Position numbers and translations under genes: made by a program
DNA from: Corynebacterium glucuronolyticum
Lineage (GTDB): Bacteria > Actinomycetota > Actinomycetes > Mycobacteriales > Mycobacteriaceae
Direction: 5' to 3'
DNA: 54,183 bases
Assembly (NCBI GenBank): GCA_022772305.1
Contig: JALFAQ010000035.1
Coordinates: 1-54,183, forward strand
Shown here: in pieces, positions 35,666-44,014 of the stretch
How positions within the stretch are numbered: position 1 is the stretch's first letter
Layout: every line of letters begins with the position of its first letter
The notes under the pieces: generated by a model
What the model saw: the letters and a program-made list of their open reading frames with translations, nothing else
What the model was told of the DNA's origin: nothing
Database searches by the model: none

Positions 35666-36516
35666 TCGACTACGTGTGGTGCGACGGCGATATTCCCCCG
35701 CAAAGCTACCCCACCGTGGGTGCGCGCCCCGTGCTCAGCGGTCTGCGCGCCAGTGTGGTCGAGGAAATTGCCCTCCCCATGGAACAGCGCGGTGAGGGGC
35801 GAGTAAACATGCGGCAGCGCGTCGATAAGCTAACAAAGAAGCTGGGAATCGCACACCTCGCCCAGCGCGACCCACGGTGCCTCTCGGGCGGGGAGACCCG
35901 GCTCGTCGCCGTGGCGAGCCTCCTTGCCTCAGGGGAACCAGAAATCGGTTTGATCACACCGATGGCGGGGTTGGCGCAGCCTGCCGTGGAGCGGCTCCGC
36001 GCGGTGTGCGAGGACACACCGCAGACAGTGCACTGGGTGGACTTCACTGACCGGCTGCGTGCGTTGCCGCGCCGGGTGGAACCGGTCGGTCCGCGCACGG
36101 TAGTGAAGGGGATTCCCCTCACCAACGGTGGCGTGACGCGGCTGGCCGGGCCGAACGGCGCCGGCAAATCCACTGCGCTGAAACGACTCGCCCGGGCGCT
36201 TAACGCACCGCTGTCCATGCAGTTCCCGGAGGCGCAGCTCATCCTTGCGCGGCACACGATGGACGGCCTGCACCCCCTCGACCTGTCGCTGGGGGAGCAG
36301 CGCGTCGTCTCCGTTGGGCTGCTGCGCGGTGCCCCGTACATGCTCATCGACGAGCCGGAGGCCGGCATCGGCCCCGCGCACTGGGAACAGATCCACGCGC
36401 AGATCTCCGAGGCGCTCGCGCGTGGGGTCGCGGTCGTTGTGGCCTGCCACGATGAACGGTTTGCCACAGATGTTGGAAAGTACGCGTGTGTAGAAACTGT
36501 CACAGTTTTGCGCTAG
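35662..36516 (+). CDS. ecfA: ECF transporter ATPase, compact tandem ABC with a degenerate first half
   Basis: A 284-residue protein starting ATG 35662 inside the ecfT stop. The second half is a normal ABC ATPase: Walker A GPNGAGKS at 163-170, signature LSLGEQRVVSVGLLRG at about 208, Walker B YMLIDEPEAG and H-loop VVVACHDERF. The first half has an ABC signature (CLSGGETRLVAVASLLASG, from 73) but no Walker A: only about 70 residues precede it and none resembles a P loop. The protein thus looks like a fused EcfA-EcfA' pair reduced to one complete nucleotide site plus a donated signature. The gene ends 90 bases before ldh. Confidence 0.82.
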   Translation: MIDYVWCDGDIPPQSYPTVGARPVLSGLRASVVEEIALPMEQRGEGRVNMRQRVDKLTKKLGIAHLAQRDPRCLSGGETRLVAVASLLASGEPEIGLITPMAGLAQPAVERLRAVCEDTPQTVHWVDFTDRLRALPRRVEPVGPRTVVKGIPLTNGGVTRLAGPNGAGKSTALKRLARALNAPLSMQFPEAQLILARHTMDGLHPLDLSLGEQRVVSVGLLRGAPYMLIDEPEAGIGPAHWEQIHAQISEALARGVAVVVACHDERFATDVGKYACVETVTVLR

Positions 36517-36518
36517 CC

Positions 36519-36548
36519 CTAGCGTGCGGGTAAGAGAAACGCTAGAAT
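36519..36548 (+). promoter_or_regulatory. ldh promoter with overlapping inverted repeat
   Basis: TAGAAT (36543-36548) is a good -10 box; TAGCGT (36520-36525), 17 bp upstream, is a poor -35. The arms CTAGCGT and ACGCTAG (13 bp apart) cover both elements, so a dimeric repressor bound here would block RNA polymerase. A short hairpin TGCCCG/CGGGCA follows at 36551-36564 in the leader. In C. glutamicum ldhA is repressed by SugR and others; the protein binding here is unknown. Confidence 0.5.
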
Positions 36549-36605
36549 GATGCCCGACCGGGCAAAACCGGAAATAAGCAAAAATTTTCACCGCAAGGAG
36601 AGCAC

Positions 36606-37553
36606 GTGGGAAAGCAAGTTACGAACAAGGTTGTACTCGTTGGTGCAGGCGATGTGGGATTGGCTTACGCCTACGCGTTGGTGAACCAGGGAACCGTTGA
36701 CCACCTGGCCATGATCGATATCGACGAGAAGAAGCTTAAGGGCAACGTCATGGACCTGAACCACGGCGCCGTGTGGGCTGGCGGGTCCACGACGGTAACC
36801 GTCGGATCCTACGAGGACTGCTCCGACGCTGACCTGCTCGTTATCTGCGCAGGCGCTGCTCAGAAGCCGGGCGAAACCCGCCTGCAGCTTGTGGATAAAA
36901 ACCTGAAGATCTTGAAGTCCATCATTGAGCCCGCCATGGCCAACGACTTCGACGGCATCATCCTCGTGGCCTCCAACCCGGTGGACATTCTCTCCTACGG
37001 CGCCTGGAAGTTTTCCGGCCTCCCGGCAAAGCGTGTTTTCGGCTCCGGCACCATCCTGGACACCGCCCGCTATCGTTGGATGCTGGGCGAGATGCACCAC
37101 GTTTCCCCCTCCTCCATCCACGCCTACATTGCCGGTGAGCACGGCGATTCCGAGCTTCCGGTGGTGTCCACGGCGAACATTGCCGGTGTGCCGCTGCGCG
37201 CCTACGCCGACCGTGACGAAGGCTACGCGGAGCGCATCGAGAAGGTCTTCCACGAGACCCGCGACGCGGCCTACGACATCATCGATGCGAAGGGTTCCAC
37301 CTCTTACGGCATCGGCATGGGGCTGGCCCGCCTCACCAAGGCCATCTTCAAGAACCAGTACGTTGCCCTGCCAGTGTCCGCTCTCCTCAAGGGCGAGTAC
37401 GGCCAGCGTGATATCTACATCGGCACGCCCGCCATCATCAACCGCGGCGGCATCAACCGTGTCATCGAGCTCGACCTTGACGAGCACGAAAAGGCTCTCT
37501 TCGACAAGTCTGCCTCCGAGCTTCGTGAGGTCATGGACGAAGAGTTCAAGTAG
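36606..37553 (+). CDS. ldh: L-lactate dehydrogenase
   Basis: A 315-residue NAD-dependent enzyme reducing pyruvate to L-lactate. N-terminal [17 protein letters not shown] is the NAD fold; [18 protein letters not shown] carries the substrate-loop arginine; catalytic His179 lies in GEHGDSELP. The GTG start at 36606 has an AAGGAG site 7 bases upstream. It is flanked by its own promoter and a strong terminator, so it is monocistronic. Malate dehydrogenase is excluded by the loop residues (Gln in AQKPGE). Confidence 0.95.
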   Translation: MGKQVTNKVVLVGAGDVGLAYAYALVNQGTVDHLAMIDIDEKKLKGNVMDLNHGAVWAGGSTTVTVGSYEDCSDADLLVICAGAAQKPGETRLQLVDKNLKILKSIIEPAMANDFDGIILVASNPVDILSYGAWKFSGLPAKRVFGSGTILDTARYRWMLGEMHHVSPSSIHAYIAGEHGDSELPVVSTANIAGVPLRAYADRDEGYAERIEKVFHETRDAAYDIIDAKGSTSYGIGMGLARLTKAIFKNQYVALPVSALLKGEYGQRDIYIGTPAIINRGGINRVIELDLDEHEKALFDKSASELREVMDEEFK

Positions 37554-37577
37554 TCCGACTACGTCGAACTGTTTGGA

Positions 37578-37606
37578 GGCCAGCGCCTTTTAGGCGCTGG
37601 CCTTTT
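37578..37606 (+). terminator. Rho-independent terminator of ldh
   Basis: GGCCAGCGCC pairs perfectly with GGCGCTGGCC around TTTTA and is followed by TTTT. Very strong. Confidence 0.93.
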
Positions 37607-37623
37607 CGCGTTAACGTGGAGGT

Positions 37624-38259
37624 ATGCATTTTGCTTCTCGACGCCCCTCCCCACTGTCAGGCTCCAAACCCACCCGCTCCGATTTACCGGGTTTCCGTGG
37701 GAAACCCGTGGACGATCTCCTCCCAGCCGCAGGCGAAACCGAACGGCTCGCTCTCCTCATCGTCGGGGTGAACCCGAGTCCCTGGACCGCCGCTGTTAAT
37801 GCGCCGTTTGCCCACCCCGGCAATCGTTTCTGGCCGTCGCTCTTCCGCGCAGGGCTCACCCCTTACGAGGTGGATGCCTCACGGGGACTGAAAGACGATG
37901 ACTTTCACATGTTGGAGGAGCGTCGCATCGGCATCACCAACTTCGTTTCCGGTGTGGCGACACCGAAAGCCTCGGAGCTCACCACCGCTCAACTGCGAGA
38001 AGGGGCAGAAGGGGTACTCCAACTCGTCGAAAAGCTTCGACCAGAAAAAGTGGCCATCGTCGGCATCACAGCCCACCGGCAAGCTTTCCGCAAGCCCAAG
38101 GCGCAGCTGGGCAGGCAGGAAGGGGAGTTTTTGCCTGCCGGGTGGCCCGACGGCGTGGAGCTGTGGGTCGTGCCGCAACCAAGTGGCCTTAATGCGCACG
38201 AGACGATCGATTCGTTGGCCGAGAAGTGGAAAGCTGTCCTGCAACAGCGCGAGACGTAA
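37624..38259 (+). CDS. mug: Mismatch-specific uracil/thymine-DNA glycosylase (Mug type)
   Basis: A 211-residue DNA repair enzyme removing U or modified bases opposite G. The active-site segment VGVNPSPWTAAVNAPFAHPG with NRFWPSLFRAGL follows the Mug/TDG pattern (GINPG...FAxPGNRFW), and PQPSGLNAH matches the second motif. The N-terminal 30 residues are basic and proline-rich. ATG 37624 has GGAGG only 2 bases upstream, so the ribosome site is very close; a later start seems unlikely because the motif block begins near residue 45. Confidence 0.88.
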   Translation: MHFASRRPSPLSGSKPTRSDLPGFRGKPVDDLLPAAGETERLALLIVGVNPSPWTAAVNAPFAHPGNRFWPSLFRAGLTPYEVDASRGLKDDDFHMLEERRIGITNFVSGVATPKASELTTAQLREGAEGVLQLVEKLRPEKVAIVGITAHRQAFRKPKAQLGRQEGEFLPAGWPDGVELWVVPQPSGLNAHETIDSLAEKWKAVLQQRET

Positions 38260-38407
38260 CTCATGACGCAAAAACACCGTCGGGTTCTGAGCGTGCGCAG
38301 AATGGTGTCGAGTTCATCGCTGAAGAGAATGCATATCCTTTGGCAGATATTAGTGATATTTCTCACATGCTAGTGTGGTCGCCGTAGGTCCATCGTAAAA
38401 TTGGTTT

Positions 38408-40085
38408 ATGAGCAAAACCACGCTTCCTGTTTCTTTCGTTTCCGTTTTGGTTCTTGTTTTTGGGTTGTTTTGTGTGCCGATTGTGAATGCAGCTGCTGCG
38501 GATTTAGGTGCGGGGCAGATGCCACCGTTTCCTGTGGGGTTGCAGGATGACCCGGGGGTGAAGGCGGCGTTGCATGAGGGGGAGACTAATCCTGAGGTTG
38601 ATGGCGCAGGAGGGTTGACTCCTGCAGAGATTGATTCTTTGCGGGAGCTTGCGCGTGAGACAGTGGACGATGCGCATCCGCATTCCTCGGTGGTGGAAGG
38701 GCAAATGTGGTCGGATCGGATCGGTATTCCGGAAGGGGTGGATAAGCGTGTGGCGGATGAGGCGGAGGTTGCTATTGCTCATCAGCAGGTAGAAGAGTCG
38801 ATAGCGGTGCGTTCTGTCACTTTGGCTTCGGGGTGTGTGCGGTATCCGTGGACTGCTTTTGATGTGTGTGGTGCGATTCGTGGGGAATATGATCGGCTTG
38901 GTGGTTTGACGAGTTGGCTTTTGGATCCGCAGGAGCCGGAGATGCGGAATCCGGATGGTGTGGGGTTCCACCAACGTTTTCGGAATGGGTTTATTTATTG
39001 GCATCCGGATACGGGTGCGTTTGCTGTTCAGCCTGATGTTGCTGCGGCGTGGCAACGTAACGGATGGGAGGCGGGCTATCTTGGTTATCCTACGGCTTCT
39101 GAGGTTCCGGTTAGCGGTACGACAGCTGTTGACGGAACAGTTGGTGGCTGGATGCAGCAATTCCAAGGGGGCAGGATTTACCGTATGGGGGGTGTGAACT
39201 GGCGTATTAGTGCTGCTATTACCGGTGAGATTTTGCAGCGGTGGCTCGCAATTGGGGGGGCCGGATAGTGATCTTGGTTTTCCTGTTAGTGATGAACAGG
39301 CGACTAAAGATGGTGCTGGTCGGTGGTCTGGGTTTGAAAATGGTGTGCTTACGTGGCATCCGTCGTTTGGGGCCTTTGAAGTCACGGGTGTGACGTACAT
39401 TTATTGGCAGAAGCACGGTGGTACTGATTCCCGGTGGGGCTATCCTGTGGGGCCGGCATCGAGGGTTGATCAGGTGCCTGAGGTTCAGCGGTTTAGTAAG
39501 AAAGATTTTGATATTGTTCAAGAGAGCGCTGATGCGGGAACTGTGACGGTTAAGGGGCAGGTTGTGAGCCGGTTTTTCTGGGAAGTCATCTCGGCGATGT
39601 CCAGTCGTTACGGAATTAACCTCGACGCTATGTTTGCGCCCGAGGTTAGCCCCTTACGGGTGGATACCAGGCAGGCAACCCCTCAAGCGTTACCGCACCC
39701 AGCAACACCATTTGATGGCGGGGTTCATATCCCACAAAACTACATCTTCTGGGGTTACCTTGCGGGTTACCGTTACAAAGAGATAGGCGGACGGTTGCAC
39801 GACTTCTGTTCTAATTCGCCTGAATCTGTCATTTTTAACTCGCCAAGCAAAGTTTTTCAGTTTCATGGATCATGTGCGAGACATGATATGTGCTATGAAA
39901 AGTTGGCTGGAAAAAACAAAAAGGATGAGGCAGTGAAAAAAGAGTACCGTAATTGTGATAGTGGCTTCATCTTTGACAATGTATCAGTCTGCAAGAACGT
40001 TAGCCCAATTTCAGGCCAGTGCTATTTAATTTCGTCTGCCTACTATTCAGCGGTGCGGCTCGATCATCCCGAAAATTACCAGTGA
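38408..40085 (+). pseudogene. Secreted LGFP-repeat phospholipase A2, frameshifted at a G7 run
   Basis: ATG 38408 opens a signal peptide (SFVSVLVLVFGLFCVPIVNA) and LGFP-type cell-wall repeats; this frame stops at TAG 39266. The +1 frame goes on through two further repeats (SDLGFPVSDEQ, RWGYPVGPAS) to a phospholipase A2 domain with CARHDMCY (Cys 39873, catalytic His 39882, Asp 39885) and ends at 40085. With six instead of seven G at 39254-39260 the frames join into about 558 residues. LGFP repeats bind the arabinogalactan-mycolate wall. Prokaryotic PLA2 enzymes cut phospholipids and can act as toxins. Codon use is AT-richer than in neighbouring genes, suggesting acquisition. It may be phase-variable or decayed. 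Confidence 0.8.
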
Positions 40086-40133
40086 TTCAATGGCGGTTTG
40101 AGGTATAACAACAAGACGGAAAAGTTTCATGGA

Positions 40134-40835
40134 ATGGGTGAGACCTTGAAAAGAGTCGGCAAGCGACAACGAATAGAGGCTATTCTCAGCCGGGCTATTC
40201 TTTCTATGATGGCTGCAACATTAGTCATTGGAACAATGTACGTGTTCATCTGGGCGGGGATGCCGTTCAATCACGGGTACAGCTTTCTCATCTACACTCC
40301 GGGAATGATTGAGGGCAGGGTGGGGTTCGCCCGCGCGGAGGATGGCGCGACGGAACTGCTGTACCAGCCGTGTGGGACCGATGCGGACACATTGGTGGTG
40401 ACGAACTTCGAGGGGCCGGCCACGGGAGTGGAAGCGAAGCAGCCACTCGGCTCAGACGCTCAGGTGTGGGTGCGAACGAGCGACGCAAACGAGCCCTTTA
40501 CTGCGCGGCTGTTTCCGCCCACTCTGCCACCGGGGTGGTCTCTCGAATCCAACACATACCCGCCAAGCGGCAGTGCCGGGCCATCGCAACCATTGGTCGC
40601 TTACACCTACACCGATGGTGAGGGCAGGAGTCTGACCGGCATGCCGGTGAGGGTGACGGCGCAACCGACAATTACACACCTGGGGCCAGACGAGGTGCTC
40701 GTCAACGAGTACAAGCCCCTGGTCATGACGCGGGAGGACTTTTTTAACTGCGAGGTTGTCACACCAGAGCTTCCCGAGCCCCTTGTCTCCATCTACGGCG
40801 GGTTGTGGCTCCTTTCCGGTGTGTACACGCACTAA
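40134..40835 (+). CDS. Membrane-anchored protein downstream of the phospholipase gene
   Basis: About 233 residues from ATG 40134 (TTG 40098 would add 12). A basic N terminus is followed by one helix (ILSMMAATLVIGTMYVFIWAG), an extracytoplasmic domain of about 170 residues with two cysteines (YQPCGTDAD; FFNCEVVTPE) and a hydrophobic end. GC content rises again compared with the phospholipase gene. No family recognised. It follows the PLA2 stop by 48 bases; for secreted toxins this is a common place for an immunity protein, but nothing in the sequence proves that role. Confidence 0.6.
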   Translation: MGETLKRVGKRQRIEAILSRAILSMMAATLVIGTMYVFIWAGMPFNHGYSFLIYTPGMIEGRVGFARAEDGATELLYQPCGTDADTLVVTNFEGPATGVEAKQPLGSDAQVWVRTSDANEPFTARLFPPTLPPGWSLESNTYPPSGSAGPSQPLVAYTYTDGEGRSLTGMPVRVTAQPTITHLGPDEVLVNEYKPLVMTREDFFNCEVVTPELPEPLVSIYGGLWLLSGVYTH

Positions 40836-40938
40836 ATGCCCTGGATGAGCATTAACGCTCAACTGGTGTGACATAACGGACTTTTCAAATTGGTTTGTGA
40901 GGTGTAGGGTAAACCTCGAATAAAAAAACAACACGTCA

Positions 40939-40979
40939 GGGTTGTTACTTAAACGGTAAAACGTATTGAGGCAAGACCT
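40939..40979 (+). promoter_or_regulatory. Ribonucleic antiterminator (RAT) for the BglG-type protein
   Basis: GGGTTGTTACTT (40939-40950) and AGGCAAGACCT (40969-40979) match the two conserved sides of RAT elements (consensus GGATTGTTACTG ... AGGCAAAACC). The right side overlaps the left arm of the terminator at 40973, so binding of the antiterminator stabilises RAT and prevents the terminator. A promoter with TAGGGT at 40905-40910 lies upstream. Confidence 0.85.
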
Positions 40980-41041
40980 GAGGTTTAACAAAACGCACAC
41001 GACCCATGTGTGCGCGGTTTGTTAAACCTCGGGTCTTTTTT
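40973..41041 (+). terminator. Conditional terminator in the bgl leader
   Basis: AAGACC...GAGGTTTAACAAA pairs with TTTGTTAAACCTC...GGTCTT, with an inner CGCACAC/GTGTGCG pair, and runs into TTTTTT. It is mutually exclusive with the RAT and precedes the PTS gene by 39 bases. Confidence 0.88.
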
Positions 41042-41079
41042 CATGCGTGCACACTAGTCACGATCGAAGGAGTATGTAA

Positions 41080-43125
41080 GTGGCTACGACAATGAAGAAT
41101 GTGGCGGCGGATATCCTCGCCGGCATCGGTGGCGCGGACAACATCCGTGCCGTCACGCACTGCGCGACGCGCCTGCGCTTCGAACTCAACGATGCCTCCG
41201 TTGTTGACCAGGATCGCCTGGAGAACAACGAGAAGGTCCTCGGTGCCGTCCCGCAGAGCGGTGACCGCTACCAGGTCATCATCGGTGGAGACGTTCCGAA
41301 CGTGTACAACGCTCTCACCGCCCTGCCGGAGATGCAAAACCGCAACGAAGGCGGCAAGAAGGACAGCCGTTCCAACGCCGATGTGAAGGCGGAAGCCCGC
41401 GCCAAGAGCAAGGGCCGTTTCCCGTGGTTGGACAACTTCTTCGAGTACCTGTCCGATTCCTTCCGCCCGATCATTGGCATTCTGCTCGGTGCCTCGCTCG
41501 TCATTGCGTTTACCGCCGTGATGGAGGCATTCGGCGTGGTCGATACTCGCGCCGACGATAAGGCACCGGTGTGGTTCTTCCTCGACGCCATGTGGCGTTC
41601 CGTCTTTTACTTCCTGCCGATCATGGTTGCCTACAACGCGGGCAAGAAGTTGAAGATCGATCCATGGGTCTCCGCGGCGATCATGCTCGCACTCATGACC
41701 CCGGAGTTCATGGGGCTGCAGGACAACCCGGCAGCCACGTGCGTGGCCAACGATGCCCTGGGCACCGAGACCTGCTCTATCCCGATCCTGGGAATGAAGC
41801 TCCTGCTGAACAGCTACGGCGGCAACGTCTTCGTTCCGCTCATGATGGCTGCCGTGGCCGCAGTTGTGTACCGCTTCTTCCAGAAGGTCATCCCTTCCTC
41901 CGTACACATCGTGTTCCTGCCCTTCCTCACGCTCGTCATCGTCATGCCGATCACCGCGTTCCTCATTGGCCCGTTTGGTATCTGGCTTGGCAATATCATT
42001 GGTACGGGCCTCGCGTGGCTCAACGGCAACGCCCCGTTCGTGTTCGCCATCCTCATTCCGATGATTTACCCGTTCCTCGTTCCGCTGGGTCTGCACTGGC
42101 CACTCAACGCACTCATGCTCATCAACATTGACACGCTGGGCTACGACTTCATCCAGGGGCCGATGGGCGCATGGAACTTCGCCTGCTTCGGTGCCACCGC
42201 CGGTGTGCTCGCACTGTCTATGAAGGATAAGGACAAGCTCATGACGCAGACCGCAGGCTCCGCTCTCGCCGCCGGTCTCATGGGTGGTATTTCCGAGCCG
42301 TCCCTGTACGGTATTCACCTCCGCTTCAAGCGCGTCTACCCGCGCATGCTTCTCGGCTGCTTCGCCGGTGGCCTGACCATCGCCCTGCTCAGCCTTGCGA
42401 CAAACGGTGTGACCACAAACGCCTTCGTGTTCACCTCGCTGCTCACCATCCCCGTGTTCAAGCCGATGGGTGTCTACGCCATCGCTGTCGCCGTCGCCTT
42501 CTTCACGGCGTTCGCGGCCATCTACTTCACTGATTACCGCACCCCGGAGGAGCGCGCAGAGATCCTCGCCCGCGTCGCCGCAGAGCGCGACGGGGAGACC
42601 GCCGCTGCCGTTCCGGCAGTCGCCACCGATGAGGCACCCGCAACGGAGTCTGCTTTTCCGTCGGAGAAGAACGATGTGATGGTGATTACTCCGGTTTCGG
42701 GCACTGTGGTTTCGCAGAAGGAACTGCCGGATCCGGCTTTTGCCGCTGGTGCGCTGGGCACGGGCGTGGGGGTAGTCCCCACGGACGGAACTGTCGTTGC
42801 TCCGGTTTCGGGCATGGTCATTTCCGTGGCCAAAACGGGTCACGCTTACGGCATTAAAACGGACAATGGCATGGAGATTCTCGTCCACATTGGTGTCGAC
42901 ACCGTGAAGATGAAGGGCGCCGGGTTTACCCCCCAAGTGGCAAAGAAGCAGTTTGTCGATGTGGGACACCCGCTTGCCGAGGTTGACTTCGATGCCGTGA
43001 AGGCCGCAGGTTACGACCCCACCGTTATCGTGACCGTTGTAAACTCGAAGTCGCTTGAAAGTGTGACAGAGGCCTCATCGGGCACCGTTCAGACGGGTGA
43101 ACCTGTACTCTCAGTGAGGATGTAG
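41080..43125 (+). CDS. bglF: PTS beta-glucoside-specific permease EIIBCA
   Basis: A 681-residue three-domain permease that imports and phosphorylates a beta-glucoside. EIIB is N-terminal with the phosphorylated Cys28 in THCATRLRF; EIIC spans about 115-490 with GISEPSLYGIHLRFKR (active-site loop); EIIA is C-terminal with the phosphorylated His603 in ILVHIGVDTVKMKG. Domain order B-C-A is the BglF order. The GTG start has AAGGAG upstream. Expression depends on the RAT/terminator leader and the antiterminator encoded next. No phospho-beta-glucosidase lies in the operon. Confidence 0.93.
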   Translation: MATTMKNVAADILAGIGGADNIRAVTHCATRLRFELNDASVVDQDRLENNEKVLGAVPQSGDRYQVIIGGDVPNVYNALTALPEMQNRNEGGKKDSRSNADVKAEARAKSKGRFPWLDNFFEYLSDSFRPIIGILLGASLVIAFTAVMEAFGVVDTRADDKAPVWFFLDAMWRSVFYFLPIMVAYNAGKKLKIDPWVSAAIMLALMTPEFMGLQDNPAATCVANDALGTETCSIPILGMKLLLNSYGGNVFVPLMMAAVAAVVYRFFQKVIPSSVHIVFLPFLTLVIVMPITAFLIGPFGIWLGNIIGTGLAWLNGNAPFVFAILIPMIYPFLVPLGLHWPLNALMLINIDTLGYDFIQGPMGAWNFACFGATAGVLALSMKDKDKLMTQTAGSALAAGLMGGISEPSLYGIHLRFKRVYPRMLLGCFAGGLTIALLSLATNGVTTNAFVFTSLLTIPVFKPMGVYAIAVAVAFFTAFAAIYFTDYRTPEERAEILARVAAERDGETAAAVPAVATDEAPATESAFPSEKNDVMVITPVSGTVVSQKELPDPAFAAGALGTGVGVVPTDGTVVAPVSGMVISVAKTGHAYGIKTDNGMEILVHIGVDTVKMKGAGFTPQVAKKQFVDVGHPLAEVDFDAVKAAGYDPTVIVTVVNSKSLESVTEASSGTVQTGEPVLSVRM

Positions 43126-43165
43126 GTACGACTCCTTATAGGTCCTTATAGGAAGGTGCGAGCCA

Positions 43166-44014
43166 GTGAAAATACTGCGTGTGTTTAACAACAACGTCGT
43201 GCTGGCTAAAGCTTCCTCGGGAGAGGTCATCGTTACCGGTCGCGGGATTGGTTTCCAGGCGCACCGGGGCGATGTCATTCCGCAGGGCAAAATCCAAAAG
43301 GTCTTTGTTCCCACGGACGGTCGCGACCCCGATCACCTGGCCCAGATGCTGTCTTTCATTCCGTCGCAGCACGTTGCAATTGTGTCGGAAGCATTGGAGG
43401 AAGTTGATCCTTCCGGTCAGCTGAAAGACAAGATCACCCTGATCACCGCGATTGCGGATCACCTCGGTTTTGCGATTCAGCGTTCCAAGGACCATCAGCC
43501 GATGGTCTATCCGCTGAAAAGTGAGGTGGAGAACCTGTACCCGCAGGAGTACCTGCTGGCGCGGGCCTTCATCGCCGCGGTGAATCGCAGAATCGATGTA
43601 GAGTTACCGGATTCAGAGTCTGTAGCTATTGCTCTGCACCTGGTAAACGCCGGTTTTGCGAGCGGTGACCTTTCCTATACGTACCAAATGACCGGTGTTA
43701 TTCAGCAGATGCTGGAGGTCATCGGTTCACACTACGGTGTTCCGCTGGATTCGTCTACGATGAGCGTTGCACGGTTCATTACGCACCTGCGCTACTTGTT
43801 TGTTCGGCTGGCCCGGGGGGACCAGCTTGCAGACGAAAAATCGCAACTAGCGGACCAAATATTTACCCTCTACCCGGAAGCTGCCGGATGCGTGGAGCAA
43901 ATCACTACTATCATCGAGCTCCGGTTTGATACAGAACTGACAAAGGAAGAAATCGCGTACCTGACCTTGCACGTGGCGCGGCTGGGTACGACGGAAAGGA
44001 TTCGACATGAATGA
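43166..44014 (+). CDS. bglG: BglG/LicT-family transcription antiterminator
   Basis: A 282-residue protein: an N-terminal RNA-binding CAT domain (MKILRVFNNNVVLAKASSG, 1-55) and two PTS regulation domains with conserved histidines (ITAIADHLGFAI; ALHLVNAG; VARFITHLRYLFVR; EEIAYLTLHVARL). It binds the RAT in the bgl leader when its PRDs are phosphorylated or dephosphorylated by the PTS, allowing read-through. GTG 43166 has GGAAGG upstream. The 40-base spacer after bglF holds two direct copies of TCCTTATAGG. The end overlaps ptsI by 8 bases. Confidence 0.94.
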   Translation: MKILRVFNNNVVLAKASSGEVIVTGRGIGFQAHRGDVIPQGKIQKVFVPTDGRDPDHLAQMLSFIPSQHVAIVSEALEEVDPSGQLKDKITLITAIADHLGFAIQRSKDHQPMVYPLKSEVENLYPQEYLLARAFIAAVNRRIDVELPDSESVAIALHLVNAGFASGDLSYTYQMTGVIQQMLEVIGSHYGVPLDSSTMSVARFITHLRYLFVRLARGDQLADEKSQLADQIFTLYPEAAGCVEQITTIIELRFDTELTKEEIAYLTLHVARLGTTERIRHE

